From NCBI GenBank assembly GCA_030747675.1, contig JASLKH010000099.1:1-41019 (forward strand): a DNA stretch of 41,019 nucleotides. The letters run 5' to 3'. Below the pieces are notes generated by a model, which was not told where the DNA came from, did not search any database, and saw only the letters and a program-made list of their open reading frames with translations. Shown here in pieces: positions 16,081 to 27,300 of the stretch. How positions within the stretch are numbered: position 1 is the first letter of the stretch; each line of letters opens with the position of its first letter. The DNA comes from Candidatus Thalassarchaeaceae archaeon (lineage in GTDB: Archaea > Thermoplasmatota > Poseidoniia > Poseidoniales > Thalassarchaeaceae). Both the position numbers and the translations under genes were made by a program.

Positions 16081-18924
16081 TCAAAGACCAAGAGTGTCTC
16101 GAGCAGCATCTAATGCTGAACCCAAACCCTCACCGTTTGATCCACCACCTTGGGCAAAGGTTGGACGACCTCCGCCCCCTCCACCAATATGGCTTGCAAT
16201 TGAATTTAGAATCTCGACTGCATCGTGATTGTCTGCTGCAATGGTGCCTTCTGTAATGGCCACAATGAGTTTTCCCCCACCTTCTCGACTACCGACCACT
16301 GCAACCGTAGGTTTGGATGAATCTCGCGTGAGTTCCCCAACCATTGTCTGCATTTGCTTGAGTTCCCCTGTAGCCTCCATCACCACATAACGAATGCCAT
16401 CCTTCTCTACAGCCTCATCTCCACCACCACTGGTCCGGAGACGAACAATCTCGGCCTCAAGAGACTCAATTCTCTTGGCTTGTGATTTCCACTCATCGAA
16501 GAAGCGTGTAACTGTCTTAGGGAGGTCCTCCGCTGAAACACCTAGAATCTCTGCAGATTCAGCCAACAGGCGCTCTTGGCGCCGGGCGTGCTCACGTGCT
16601 GTTTCCCCTGCCACGATTTGCAGACGCTCTACCCCGTCTTGGACTTGACTGGAGCGCACAATGCGAACTTCTCCTACTTTTCCGACCTCATCATGGTGGG
16701 TTCCGCCGCATGCCTGAACATCATGGGCACCAATTTTGATGATGCGGATTTCACTGTGCTTTGGTGCACCGCCCTGGTACAACTCAAATCCAAATTGAGC
16801 ATCTGCTTCTACTCTAGGAAGAACCATTTTCTCGACTTTCGGATTTTGAGAAATTATTTCGTTCGCATGATCTTCAATTCGGTCAAGGTCATCACGAGAT
16901 AGACGTTCAAAGTGAGTGACGTCAATCCGAGCATATCTTTGACCCTTGCTAGAACCTGCTTGCCAAATGTGTGGGCCAAGAAGGGCACGAGCAGAACCAC
17001 CTACAATGTGTACTGAGGTGTGATGATCCATCAATTGCATTCGACGTTCTGTATCCAACTTACCTTGGACCAACCCACTAATGGCGCCATCAGTCAAATG
17101 AATAATGATGTCACCATCAACTCGTGTATCATGGACACGGACATCACCCAATGTACCTGCATCGCCTAACTGACCACCCCCTTCTGGGTAGAAGAGGGTT
17201 CGGTCAAGTACGACAGCATGGGTTGGTGTACCTGCAACCTCATTCGATAAATTCAGATTTGATGCATCAATTTCAGAACAATACAATACTTCGGCATTGA
17301 ATTCCATGGCTGACGTATCAGCATAGTAATCACGGGATGTTGCTGGTAACCCTGCAGGGAGTAAACTGGTTTTCTTACGTGATTTTGCAGCTGCTTTCGT
17401 TTGTTGTGCATTCCGTGCAGCCATATCTGCGGCAAAGCCCACTCGAATGCTCAGGTTTTCCCAACCGGATCGGTTGGCAATTGAAGCGACCATGTCTGGT
17501 TGTAATCCTCGTTCTTCGGCCAACCTGAAGAGAATCTCGTCAGGAGCATTAGTGGAATCGTGTGGCACATTAGCCAATGCTGTACGGACTGCAGCCTCAC
17601 CTTTGCGAAGCATTTCGTGGTATCGTGCTTCTTCAAGTTCTAAAATTCGAAGAATGCCGTCTCTACTTTGTGCAAAGCCACTCATGTCCAAATTGACATC
17701 CATGTGGTGGGCACCTAATTCTGCAAGGCTGACTTCAATACCTAATTCCCCTTTCATTCGACAAACTCGGCGAGCAAGCATTCGAGCAAGATAACCTGCT
17801 TTGGCATTCGAAGGAACCAATGTGTCCCCTAGCATGTTGCACAATGCATGCATGTGATCAGGGATGGCATAAATTGCTGAAAGCGGTTCAGTTACCGCCT
17901 TTAGTTGCTCAACTGTAACTGCAATTCCCCTCTCAGTTAAACGCTCAGAAAGCCGAACATAAAGCGAGGCGACATCTGTGCCCACATCAATATTCAAAAT
18001 TCCTGCAAGACGAGAAAGTTCTCCCAAAAGTGAATCTATATCTATCTCTCCAAGTGCTGCAAGTTTAGATTCGAAGCCTGAAATCGATTTTAACCAATCA
18101 AGAGATTCCGGGTAAATTGCTTCGTAAATGGTTGGTGTCCCCGCTGCGGCCCAACAAAATCTCTCCAATCCATATCCAGTATCGATGATTTGGAGCGGCA
18201 TCTCGCCATACTTGAGACCCTTAATTTCGACATCGCCATCTTCACGCTCTTCGAGATTCATGAAAACTAAAGTTGCCAGTTCAAGGCCACCAACAATGAC
18301 TTCGACCGCTGGGCCAGCATTACCACCTCCACTCCATGGATTTTCAACGTAGGTGATTTCCATGGGGTCGATACCTAAGGTGTTGACAAAAAGGTCATCA
18401 CAAAACGATACACATTCTTCAATCCAGTACTTTACATCACCTTCTTCGGGCTTGTTAAAGCAATGATGTGCCATCATTTCAAATGTAGTTAAATGCCGAC
18501 CTGAACGACCCACTGCAGCAACATCCGTCAAACGAATACATGGTTGTGAAATTGTCAGAGGGTTGGCAGGAGGAGGCACTTCACCTGAAGTTACATGTGG
18601 CTGAAAATCTGCGATTGAAGCTATCGTCAAGTGGATGTCATCTCTCCATCTTGCAATCACAGGATACGGTTCAACCCGTGTGTGTGAATGGTTCTCAAAA
18701 TATCCCAAGAAAGTCTCCCGCATTGCATCTTTCAACGCTTTCCCTCGTTGTGGAAATCCGTCGATAATTGGTGCACCGATAAATGTGTATTCGTCTTCTG
18801 TGGTATCTCCACTTGTATCGCGATTAGGATCTCGAGTCCAGAACCAAAGGTCTGTAACTCGGCATTTTTTACGAGAGAAACCATTCTCGTGAAAGAACGG
18901 AATATCAACGTCTCCGAATGCCAT
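16081..18924 (-). CDS. alaS: Alanyl-tRNA synthetase (archaeal type)
   Basis: A 947-residue enzyme that charges tRNA-Ala. The N-terminus FFHENGFSRKKC...FWTRDPNRD and EYTFIGAPI marks the archaeal form. The catalytic core includes ENPWSGGGNAGPAVEVIVGG and MPLQIIDTGYGLERFCW. The editing domain has DHHTSVHIVGGSARALLGP (HxxxH zinc site) and QACGGTHHDEVGKVGEVRI. A Gly-rich C-Ala domain with SHIGGGGGGRPTFAQGGG closes the chain. In other archaeal enzymes the N-terminal segment usually has CxxCG...TCGDPPC; here it is CRVT...TSGDTTE, so most zinc cysteines are gone. It is divergent from rtcB across 65 bases. Confidence 0.96.
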   Translation of the reverse strand: MAFGDVDIPFFHENGFSRKKCRVTDLWFWTRDPNRDTSGDTTEDEYTFIGAPIIDGFPQRGKALKDAMRETFLGYFENHSHTRVEPYPVIARWRDDIHLTIASIADFQPHVTSGEVPPPANPLTISQPCIRLTDVAAVGRSGRHLTTFEMMAHHCFNKPEEGDVKYWIEECVSFCDDLFVNTLGIDPMEITYVENPWSGGGNAGPAVEVIVGGLELATLVFMNLEEREDGDVEIKGLKYGEMPLQIIDTGYGLERFCWAAAGTPTIYEAIYPESLDWLKSISGFESKLAALGEIDIDSLLGELSRLAGILNIDVGTDVASLYVRLSERLTERGIAVTVEQLKAVTEPLSAIYAIPDHMHALCNMLGDTLVPSNAKAGYLARMLARRVCRMKGELGIEVSLAELGAHHMDVNLDMSGFAQSRDGILRILELEEARYHEMLRKGEAAVRTALANVPHDSTNAPDEILFRLAEERGLQPDMVASIANRSGWENLSIRVGFAADMAARNAQQTKAAAKSRKKTSLLPAGLPATSRDYYADTSAMEFNAEVLYCSEIDASNLNLSNEVAGTPTHAVVLDRTLFYPEGGGQLGDAGTLGDVRVHDTRVDGDIIIHLTDGAISGLVQGKLDTERRMQLMDHHTSVHIVGGSARALLGPHIWQAGSSKGQRYARIDVTHFERLSRDDLDRIEDHANEIISQNPKVEKMVLPRVEADAQFGFELYQGGAPKHSEIRIIKIGAHDVQACGGTHHDEVGKVGEVRIVRSSQVQDGVERLQIVAGETAREHARRQERLLAESAEILGVSAEDLPKTVTRFFDEWKSQAKRIESLEAEIVRLRTSGGGDEAVEKDGIRYVVMEATGELKQMQTMVGELTRDSSKPTVAVVGSREGGGKLIVAITEGTIAADNHDAVEILNSIASHIGGGGGGRPTFAQGGGSNGEGLGSALDAARDTLGL

Positions 18925-18976
18925 GAGAGTCCCTCTACAGTCTTTGGACAGCGCCTTCTCACTTCAAGGAAACTGT

Positions 18977-18995
18977 CGGCACCCAAGGGGTGCCG
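18977..18995. promoter_or_regulatory. 19-bp inverted repeat overlapping the rtcB start
   Basis: CGGCACCC-AAG-GGGTGCCG has perfect 8-base arms and a 3-base loop. The first GTG start (18990-18992) lies within its right arm and a second in-frame GTG (18996) directly follows. As RNA it would be a stable hairpin that hides the first start; as DNA it could be an operator in the alaS-rtcB divergent region. Confidence 0.65.
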
Positions 18996-20507
18996 GTGCG
19001 AAAGTGCCTAAACGACGCGAAGTTACGGGTGCCTGTGACAGAAGACGCTCGATGGCGTGACCACCTCGAAAAGGCCGGTCCAAGTTTGCATCGAATTAAG
19101 CGACATGATGCTATGTTGGTCGACGCTATGTTAGTTGGCGACAAGGCACATATTAATCGCCATAGCGAAGATCGTTCTCCAGAACAATTAGTCAATACTG
19201 CTTCTCTACCAGGAATTGTGGGGAATGCTTGGGCTATGGCCGATTGGCACTTTGGCTACGGGTTCCCTATTGGAGGAGTTGTTGCAACTGATATTGAAGC
19301 AGGAGGAGTTATTTCACCTGGAGGCGTTGGATTTGACATCAATTGTGGAGTTCGGATGTGTACTCTTGATTTAGAAGTGAAAGATATCAAGGATTTGAAG
19401 AAATTTGGGCGACGTCTCAAAGGCCGTATTCCTGCCGGCCCCTCTGGAAAAGGAGGCGTTGATCTTTCAGAAACAAAAATGGATTCGATTCTCTCAGAAG
19501 GGGCAAAGGCTGCGGCAGAACATGGATGGGGAGAACATCGTGATTTAATTGCCATGGAATCCAATGGCTTACTTGAAACTCAAGAACGTCTCGTTTCCGA
19601 AAGGGCACTCAAGCGAGGATCGCTTTCTCTAGGTACGTTAGGGAGTGGAAATCATTTCTTGGAATTACAAGTTGTTGATCAAATCGTTGATAAAAATGCT
19701 GCAAATGCATTTGGCCTTCGAGAAGGGCAGGTAACTGCAATGATTCATACAGGCTCACGTGGGCTTGGTCATCAAGTATGCTCAGACCATGTCGACTCAT
19801 TGGAAAAGAAATTTCGAAGGCAAGGAAATATGTGGCATTCTGATGAATGGGATTTCAAAATCCCAGATAGGCAATTGGCTGCAGCACCATTCCATTCCAA
19901 TGAGGGGCAGGCCTATTTCGAGGCAATGCAGGCAGCTGGAAATTATGCATTTGCAAATCGGAGTGCATTGACTCAGCGTTTGCGTGATGCCTTGCGGGCC
20001 CATCTAGGCTCTGACGGTGATTTGGAAGTCCTCTATGACGTCTGCCACAATATTGCTAAAGTTGAAAATCATGTAGTTCACAATGAAAATTGTACATGCT
20101 GTGTTCACAGAAAAGGTGCCACGCGTGCATTGGGTGGTGATCATGCTGAATTAGCATCTCGATTTGCGGGAATAGGTCAACCAGTTCTAGTCCCCGGAGA
20201 TATGGGGACTGCATCTTGGGTCCTAGCAGGGCCAACAAAGGGAACAAATGCAGCATTTGGTTCATCTTGCCACGGTGCAGGTCGTGCTCTCTCACGAAGC
20301 CAAGCACGGAAAACGATTGATGCTGAACAATTGCAAAATGAATTGCAAGCACAAGGCATCACTGTACATGCAAATACTCCAAACGTCCTCTCAGAAGAAG
20401 CCCCAAGTGCCTACAAAGATGTTGATGAAGTCATTCGGCTTACTGCGGAAGCAGAACTTGCACGACCAGTAGCAAGGTTGCGCCCATTCTGTGTCATCAA
20501 AGGTTGA
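18990..20507 (+). CDS. rtcB: RtcB RNA ligase (tRNA-splicing ligase)
   Basis: About 505 residues. RtcB joins RNA 2',3'-cyclic phosphate and 5'-OH ends using GTP and Mn2+, in archaeal tRNA splicing and RNA repair. Visible motifs: MADWHFGYGFPIGGVVATDI, ISPGGVGFDINCGVRM (metal Cys near 119), MIHTGSRGLGHQV (His near 253), HNENCTCCVHRKGATRA and SSCHGAGRALSRSQA (the guanylated His near 428). No intein is present, although RtcB is a common intein site. No ATG fits the N-terminus; GTG at 18990 or 18996 is used, inside or next to a perfect hairpin. Identification is secure. Confidence 0.96.
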   Translation: MPVRKCLNDAKLRVPVTEDARWRDHLEKAGPSLHRIKRHDAMLVDAMLVGDKAHINRHSEDRSPEQLVNTASLPGIVGNAWAMADWHFGYGFPIGGVVATDIEAGGVISPGGVGFDINCGVRMCTLDLEVKDIKDLKKFGRRLKGRIPAGPSGKGGVDLSETKMDSILSEGAKAAAEHGWGEHRDLIAMESNGLLETQERLVSERALKRGSLSLGTLGSGNHFLELQVVDQIVDKNAANAFGLREGQVTAMIHTGSRGLGHQVCSDHVDSLEKKFRRQGNMWHSDEWDFKIPDRQLAAAPFHSNEGQAYFEAMQAAGNYAFANRSALTQRLRDALRAHLGSDGDLEVLYDVCHNIAKVENHVVHNENCTCCVHRKGATRALGGDHAELASRFAGIGQPVLVPGDMGTASWVLAGPTKGTNAAFGSSCHGAGRALSRSQARKTIDAEQLQNELQAQGITVHANTPNVLSEEAPSAYKDVDEVIRLTAEAELARPVARLRPFCVIKG

Positions 20508-20551
20508 TTGGAAAAGCCATAGGTTATTTCCTTCAATCCTTTCGGCACCAC

Positions 20552-21010
20552 ATGGACTATTGCAGAAATTGCAATCAATTCCTAGAGCCGAATTGGAATT
20601 CTTGTCCTAATTGCTCAACTCTGATTCGTCATGTTTCTACTAACAATCATCAATCTATACATCCAAGTCAGATTAGGGTACAAGATAGCGTAGTAATGGG
20701 AAATGTCAGTAATACAAGCATCACAAATGTTCAACAAGTTCAAGCGATTAAACAAATTGTAGTCCCAGAAGGACCAGTACAAATTGACTACTTTGGAATG
20801 ATAAGATATACGAGATTCTCGTACAACGTCCTATCTTTTATCGCTTTTTTCGTGGTTATTGTGTTCTGGCTTCCTAACTCTAGTGGAACGATGACAACAG
20901 TGATCCATTACATTCTTGGATACGCGGTACTTGAAACTGTAGTTATGAATTTCTTATTTAGTCAAAAAAAGCAAAGGCGTGCGGAACTGATGCGGGAAAT
21001 ACAACAGTGA
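20552..21010 (+). CDS. Zinc-ribbon membrane protein
   Basis: A 152-residue protein of unknown function. It starts with a zinc ribbon (YCRNCNQFLEPNWNSCPNCS, two CxxC pairs), continues with a beta-repeat-like linker 'VQDSVVMGNVSNTSITN', and has two hydrophobic segments (about 85-106 and 112-130) before a basic tail (KKQRRAELMREIQQ). The ribbon plus 'DSVVMGxV' plus membrane layout is recurrent in archaeal hypothetical proteins and bacterial zinc-ribbon membrane proteins. A TTG start at 20504 overlapping rtcB would add 16 residues; the ATG at 20552 just before the ribbon is preferred. Confidence 0.7.
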   Translation: MDYCRNCNQFLEPNWNSCPNCSTLIRHVSTNNHQSIHPSQIRVQDSVVMGNVSNTSITNVQQVQAIKQIVVPEGPVQIDYFGMIRYTRFSYNVLSFIAFFVVIVFWLPNSSGTMTTVIHYILGYAVLETVVMNFLFSQKKQRRAELMREIQQ

Positions 21011-21014
21011 TGTT

Positions 21015-21200
21015 TCACATTGAAATGCCGGCACGAGGGGCGCCTGCATGAACTGGTGCTGAACCTGACTGTACTCCATCTGCTTCTTCCATGATAATCG
21101 TCAGTAACGTATTGACAAGTTTTCGTAAATCATCAACTTCACTCTGCAGTTCTGTCATTTCTTGTGTAATTGCCACTCTACGGTTCTCGCTATTGCTCAT
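21015..21200 (-). CDS. Small coiled-coil protein
   Basis: A 61-residue acidic protein. Residues about 8-40 (VAITQEMTELQSEVDDLRKL and onward) form a heptad pattern suited to a coiled coil. The tail is rich in Gly, Ala and Pro (APVHAGAPRAGISM). No family is recognised. An ATG at 21209 (MGTMSNSEN) is an equally possible start. It converges on the zinc-ribbon gene 4 bases away. Its upstream region holds a TATA box, a hairpin and four CGAAAC elements, unusually elaborate for such a small gene, which supports it being real. Confidence 0.6.
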   Translation of the reverse strand: MSNSENRRVAITQEMTELQSEVDDLRKLVNTLLTIIMEEADGVQSGSAPVHAGAPRAGISM

Positions 21201-21217
21201 GGTTCCCATCCCATCAT

Positions 21218-21235
21218 GAGGAAGTTTTCTTCCTC
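21218..21235 (-). promoter_or_regulatory. Hairpin (7-4-7) at the predicted 5' end of the small coiled-coil mRNA
   Basis: Minus strand GAGGAAG-AAAA-CTTCCTC, perfect 7-base arms with an A4 loop. It lies 8 bases before the ATG at 21209 and 17 before that at 21200. The TATA box at 21261-21267 predicts a transcript beginning near 21237, so the hairpin would be at the very start of the mRNA. Confidence 0.55.
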
Positions 21236-21260
21236 GAAACGCCCTCCAAACTTTACAGTC

Positions 21261-21267
21261 TATAAAG
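21261..21267 (-). promoter_or_regulatory. Archaeal TATA box for the small coiled-coil gene
   Basis: TATAAAG on the plus strand reads CTTTATA on the minus strand. It is about 60 bases before the start codon and about 26 before the hairpin at 21218-21235. A second possible TATA (TATATG, minus strand near 21293) follows a BRE-like CGAAAC. Confidence 0.5.
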
Positions 21268-21295
21268 GAAACGATTTTGTTAGGTTTCATATACC

Positions 21296-21343
21296 GTTTC
21301 GAAACAGTTTCGAAATCGACCACCGAGCGGTTTCGCGGTTTCG
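21296..21343. repeat. Cluster of four CGAAAC elements, including two TTTCGAAA palindromes
   Basis: GTTTCG (CGAAAC on the minus strand) begins at 21296, 21307, 21330 and 21338. The first pair are full 8-bp palindromes TTTCGAAA at 21297-21304 and 21308-21315, exactly one helical turn (11 bp) apart. The second pair is a direct repeat GCGGTTTC spaced 8 bp. The cluster lies between the giant gene's stop and the TATA of the small coiled-coil gene. CGAAA resembles the archaeal BRE, but four copies suggest a regulator site. Confidence 0.6.
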
Positions 21344-21346
21344 ACT

Positions 21347-24300
21347 TTAGCCTAGCAACCGAGCTATGATATCTGCCTTGGTCCCTGAAGTGCCCAAGTT
21401 TCGCTCTTCAGCCAATGAAACCAATTCCGCTTTCTTCATTCGTTTCAATGCGGCTTCTGATGGTAATTCAGTGGCAACTGAATCAATGATTTCGACTTCT
21501 GTGATTTCGGGCTCTGGTTCAATAACTGGCTCTTCTACTACTGGTGACTCCGCCACATAATCCGAACCAAAACCTACTGGGGCAGCCGGAGGTGCTTCTG
21601 TTTCACTGGGAGAATGATGTGCAATTATTTGTTCTGCACTCCAACCCTTGTCCATCCAATTACTAGCCCGTTTGTGGGACCAATCTGGTAAAGCAGCAAC
21701 AACTTCAGCGATTGCTAATTCACGTGGATCTGCTGGTGCACTAGGAGAAAGTTCCTGATTAAGGCCACTAGCCACATATTCTTCTGCAGCTCGTTCTAAC
21801 TCAGATTGTTTGAGATACCCATTTTCATCGGAATCGTATCCACTTGCATGTGCAAGGAATGCATCCTTGTCAAAGATATGGTGCTTGCCAATAATGTGAG
21901 ATACAGTTTCATTGTTGAAGTCCAACGGATATGTGCTTTCCATGGAAACCATCGGTTTAGCTAGCATTTCGATGAAGTCCTTTGCGGCTTGCTCCAATTC
22001 TGAAGCGTCAAGGAATCCATCACGGTCACGGTCATATGTTTGAGCGTGCTTGAGGAAAGCCGTCTTGTCATGAATACTGTAACGTGCCGCTGTATTGGAC
22101 AATGTCTCATCTTCAAAATCAAGTCTGATTCCATTCAAATCATCAATTTCATTCCCATCATCATCATACCAAATGTCGTCGGATTCATCATAATCATCCA
22201 TTGATTCACTAGGTCGACGCATTACTATGACCAGTAGAAGAATTGCGGCCGCACCAATTGCAAATGCAATAATTCCAAGCAATGCAGCATTGTCACTCAG
22301 CGATTCGGATTCTGGCTCAGCAATGATAATCTTCTCAACAGCAATCGAATTGAACTCATCTCCATCAACGATGATGAACAACTTCGCTTCTCCAGACTTC
22401 CATGCTTCCCACTCAAACGTAGCAACACGATTGCTCTGTTTTGCTGTGAAGTTTACAGTGACATTGTCGTCAACAGTTCGCATCGCACCATCGATATCCT
22501 CTACCAATTGAACATTGATTGATCCAGAGCGCATTCCGTTGTTTCGGAAAATTGCATTGATTTCAATGATGCCACCATATTCAGGGATATCTGGATTCAA
22601 GTCCCATCCTGTCAATTCTGGCTCGAATTCAATGAGGGAGAATGATGGTACACGCGGCGTCGATGCTGTCCCTTCACCCGTCAAATCATTGCCTGACAGA
22701 TCAATGCCCGATGCCCAAATTGAAATGTAATCTCCATCACTCAATTTCTCATCTCCTGCCGGGTTCATGTCGAAAATACCGGTGAAGTGGTACTGGCCAT
22801 CCAGTTCATCGACAAATGTGAGTGATGAATTTCCACCCATTCCCATTCGAGGTAAACCATTCACGCGTAAATACGCCCATTCAATTTCCAATGGAGTAGT
22901 TGGGAATCCACCTTGATCCACAATGACGAGGTCGATTGTAACCGCATCCAACCTATCACTTTCGAGATACATTAGTGAGCTGGATGGGAAGCGATATGGG
23001 TCAAAAACAACCTCAGGTGGTTCACTATCAACGACAATTGTTGAGTCCATATTAGGGTCAGATGTTGCCAACCCAGGGAGATTCAGTACCACCACTTGAA
23101 TTGGCATTTCGGGAGTCAATGGTGTTCGTGTTGGTAAAACCAGAATAGAGTTGAATGTGCCTCCTTCTTGAACCGTAACTGTTCGTTCAATGGTTGTTGA
23201 ACCGAAGAGAATTTGCGTCAGGACTGATAAATTCTCAGAGGGGATCTCTAGGGGTATATTCGTTGTTGAATAAACAATCATTCCTTCAACTTCAACTTCA
23301 TCACCCTCTTGCACATGGATCTGGGTAGTAGAACCTGTTGTAACAGGTGGGGTGAGGTCCTCTAAATTGGTGATTACTGCTGTTAACTCATTATCTAATT
23401 TCCAGCGTATCGCATTCAAATTGTTGACATTTGTTACAATTTGCATGTCATCTGTAATCGTAAAACCTGGTACTTGGTGTGACTGAGTAGACGGCATGTC
23501 CCAGCTAACTGAAAATGTGATGTCAACCTTAGAAGTGTCTGCTGACAGTGGTGTGACTACTGCCGAGAGTGGTGTTACAAAACTACCTGCAACTGTCGTC
23601 AAAATATCTTGGCGTGGATCATAATGAATTTCACCCAGTGGTGCATTTACTTGACCTGCAAGATAGACTCCGACATCATCCAATGTTTGGACTCCATTGG
23701 CGTCTTGAATCGTCATTGAGACAGTATGGACTTGACCTGCAAGAAGATGCTCGTCAATTGAATCCAAACCGAATCCCGTATTCAGTAAAACGGTTTCAGT
23801 GTTTTCTGCAGTTTGTAGAGTAGCCCAATCATCGGCGAACCCTGGGCCCCCTCCAGTGTTTCCATCTTGGTAACTATTCCCTGCCCAATCTGTACCGGAT
23901 ATCCACATACTGACTTTCCCATTGAATCCATTTCCACCCACAGGAATATTGCTGAATGTAACTTGTTGCGAGCCACTTCGAAGGGTGTATAGGCTCTCAG
24001 GATAAGTTTGGTATTCATCTGGCTGAGGGGTTCCGTCTGCATTCAAATCATCAATGCCTTCACGCCAATAATTCAGTGTGACTTCTGATGATCGGTCCTG
24101 AGCATCCGATACTGTAATGTAAACAGAAAGTGGAGATACTGGATCCCAAACATACCCATTTGCATCAAGTAATCCAGTTGATGTAGAAACTAGAATTGGT
24201 CCAGCAACAGGTGCTTCATTGTCAGTTAGAATTTCGATAGCCGGTGGAGAAATTGTTGTATCGTTCGCACCAGTGGAACCAGTAATCGGTCCAACGCGTC

Positions 24301-27300
24301 CAATCTTTGGTGACAAAAGTGACAGTGAATTAGATGTCAAAGTCACATTACCACTAAATGTCCCTAACCCATCAGTAGATAGTGGAGTTTCCACACCTGA
24401 ATTATTGATTATCATGGCAAAGTCATCTTGTAATGGACGGAGATTAGGGGTGTTTTGGAATCGTACATTACCACTGACATGGACTTCTTCTCCACTCTGC
24501 ACGTGGAAGGGGTATTCTGGCGAGAATTGATTCGAGATATCGTATCCTGCTTGATTGTAGACGGTGAGTCCACTGATTTCAAGGTCATTTTCAATTGCTT
24601 GTGAACCTGGGCCACCAGTTTGCGCAGTTGCTGGGGCAATACCAACGCCCGTCTGATTATGGGCCAATGCTGACCAAGCAATGTTTGCAACATCATCCCA
24701 TTGCCATGAAACATGGAATCTCCAATCAACTTCAAGAATACCTCCATTTTCCACAATGCTGCAATCCATTTCCATTGGCAATTGACTACTGCCTGAAATT
24801 TGGCTGAAGGTCGGACTACCGGCAGGATCTGCCACTTCAAAGATAATACTCGTACCATCGCTAGCATAACCAGTTAAACTGATTTTGGAAATTTCTGTAT
24901 TGTCATACAAATGTCGGTGGCGTGTTGTAATCTCTGTGACGTCGCCATTTGGATACATAGTCCCTGGTGCAGAGAATGGATAATTGGTAATCATCAATTC
25001 ATGATATACGCCGCCTCCAATTACCACTGCTCCCTTGTCGGCAGTATAAGCAATTGGAATGTCGACTGAAGTAGGTGACCCAGCAAGTACTGCAGCTGCA
25101 TGGTAATCTATAACCTGTTGAGTTAGGGTCGTCAGATTCTCAGAAATTGAATAACCCAAAGTAATTGATCTCACTTCACCAACTTGTGCAATAGTAGTTG
25201 GTAAATTGCTGCTCATGTTTAATTCAACAATGCGCCAGTCTCGATTATTTTGCAGACCACTTTGAGGGGGAATCATGTTAATATGAGCGATTTGAGTAGG
25301 AGAGAGACTAGCTGTATTCAATCCAGAACCGAATGACGTGATACTAGAAGACCCTATGCTCAAATTAACTGGTGCAATACAGGGATCACAGTATATTGAT
25401 ATTGCTCCAGATGTGACTATTGCATCCCCTGGGATGAGTACTGAAACCGTTTCCACTTGATTAGCGAACATATCTAAATCGGATGTCAATTGTTGGTTTT
25501 GAGAGGTTGATACCGTTCCGTCAGCGGCCTCGTGAATGAATTGTTGCCAGCCATGCGCCCCATAGGATGGCCCAATTGGGAACTCCCAATCAACGGTACC
25601 ATCACCCGTTACATCGGCTTCTGGATTGATTGCTGGTTGGGCCATGTCTCCCTCTGCCCAAAGCGAGGAAATATGGCCATTTGGATTGACCTCGATGCGA
25701 ACACCGAAACCTGGTTGAGGATCAGGGAATTGGATGGTCCCAGTAAGGCCTGAAGTACCGATGACATTACCATTAGAATCTACTGCACGAAGAGTAATTT
25801 GAGAACCAACTCCTGCGAAGTCAACAGCCGTTACTGGCCGACTTGAATGTATGAATGGACTATTAATTTGCAATACTGCTGAGCCATTATTGGTCAAATT
25901 CGATTCCCACAAATCAAGATTGGAATTGACGTTCCATCCATTGCCTGGCCCTCGTGCATCAAAAGTTCGAACAGAACCCACATGAACTGCATCAATGAGT
26001 GGAGTGAGGAACGGATCATCTGTACCCATGTTAATTTGTATACGGATGCCATTTGCATGACTAGCACGATCGAGACCATGCAATGAAATGGGGAAAGATA
26101 CATTGTCAAATCCCGCGATGACGTTTCCTGACACATCTAGAACGCTGCCGGTTGCCCAAGTATCAATTGGAATTGTTCCATCGATATCGATGAAACCTAA
26201 GCCAATGTCGTCTAATGCGAGAACATCTGAAATCCAGCCTCCTTCATCGAGGAAATAATCTACTTCTAAGCCAACATCGTCAACATACCAACCATCGTAA
26301 CTGATGATTGAGTCACTCTCAAATGAAAATCGGAACCATACAGTTTGTCCAGAATATGTAGTTAAATCAGCCTCTTTGGTTGACCAGAAATTATGCGGGC
26401 CTTGACAATTGAACCCTGTGCCTACAACGTTGGCACCATTGAAAATACCAACACTGGCAAGATTTGCCCCTGTGTTAAATGACAAGCCTGTTGTGTCATA
26501 CCAATTGTTCCCAGGGTCAAAGTGAGTCCAAGTTTGATTGTCAGTAGAAATGAATACCGCTCCACCATCATAACCTGATTCAGAACACATCCAATGACTA
26601 AATGTCAACCGTGCACTTGCACCAGCAGGGATAGCATACGAGGGGGAAAACAAATGATCCCAATTTGAACCAGAGTATCCTGATTGTAAATTTGTGCCCC
26701 AACCAAATGGTGCTGAAGTCCAAGACGTAGGTCCTTCAGTGGGTTGTCCTTGAAGCGGTCCAAAGTCCCAATCCCCCGTAGAGGACCAACCGGTAGGTGG
26801 GCCATTTGGGGCTCCTGCTTGGCTATCCTCATAGCCATAAGAAAGGGCTAGTGCTCCAGCACCAATTGAAATGTAATTCCAATCACCAGCGATGGCAGTC
26901 CACATTGTATTCGAATTGGATAAGGTATCATCATCCAGAACTGTCCCTGTAGAGGATACTACCGAAATTCGATCCAAGGTGAGCCCTTCTTGCCCATCAG
27001 TTGTTCCTCCATATTGAACTGAAGAATCAGTTTCAACACGGACTGCAATATCAGTCAAGCCACTATTTTGGAATGATGTAGGGATTCCAAGAGCAAGGGT
27101 GACAAAACCATTGGTTTCATCACCGTAATTTACACCATTAATTGTATACCCTGACCCAGGTATGGCACCAGACCGACTTCGACACGCAGTTGTAGTCGCT
27201 GATGTTGAAGATGAAATATCCGTCCATGTCTGGTTATTCGGTGATAATTCAATGCAGAAATTATCGTAAAGTGAACCTTCCAAATCCCATTCCATCTGAA

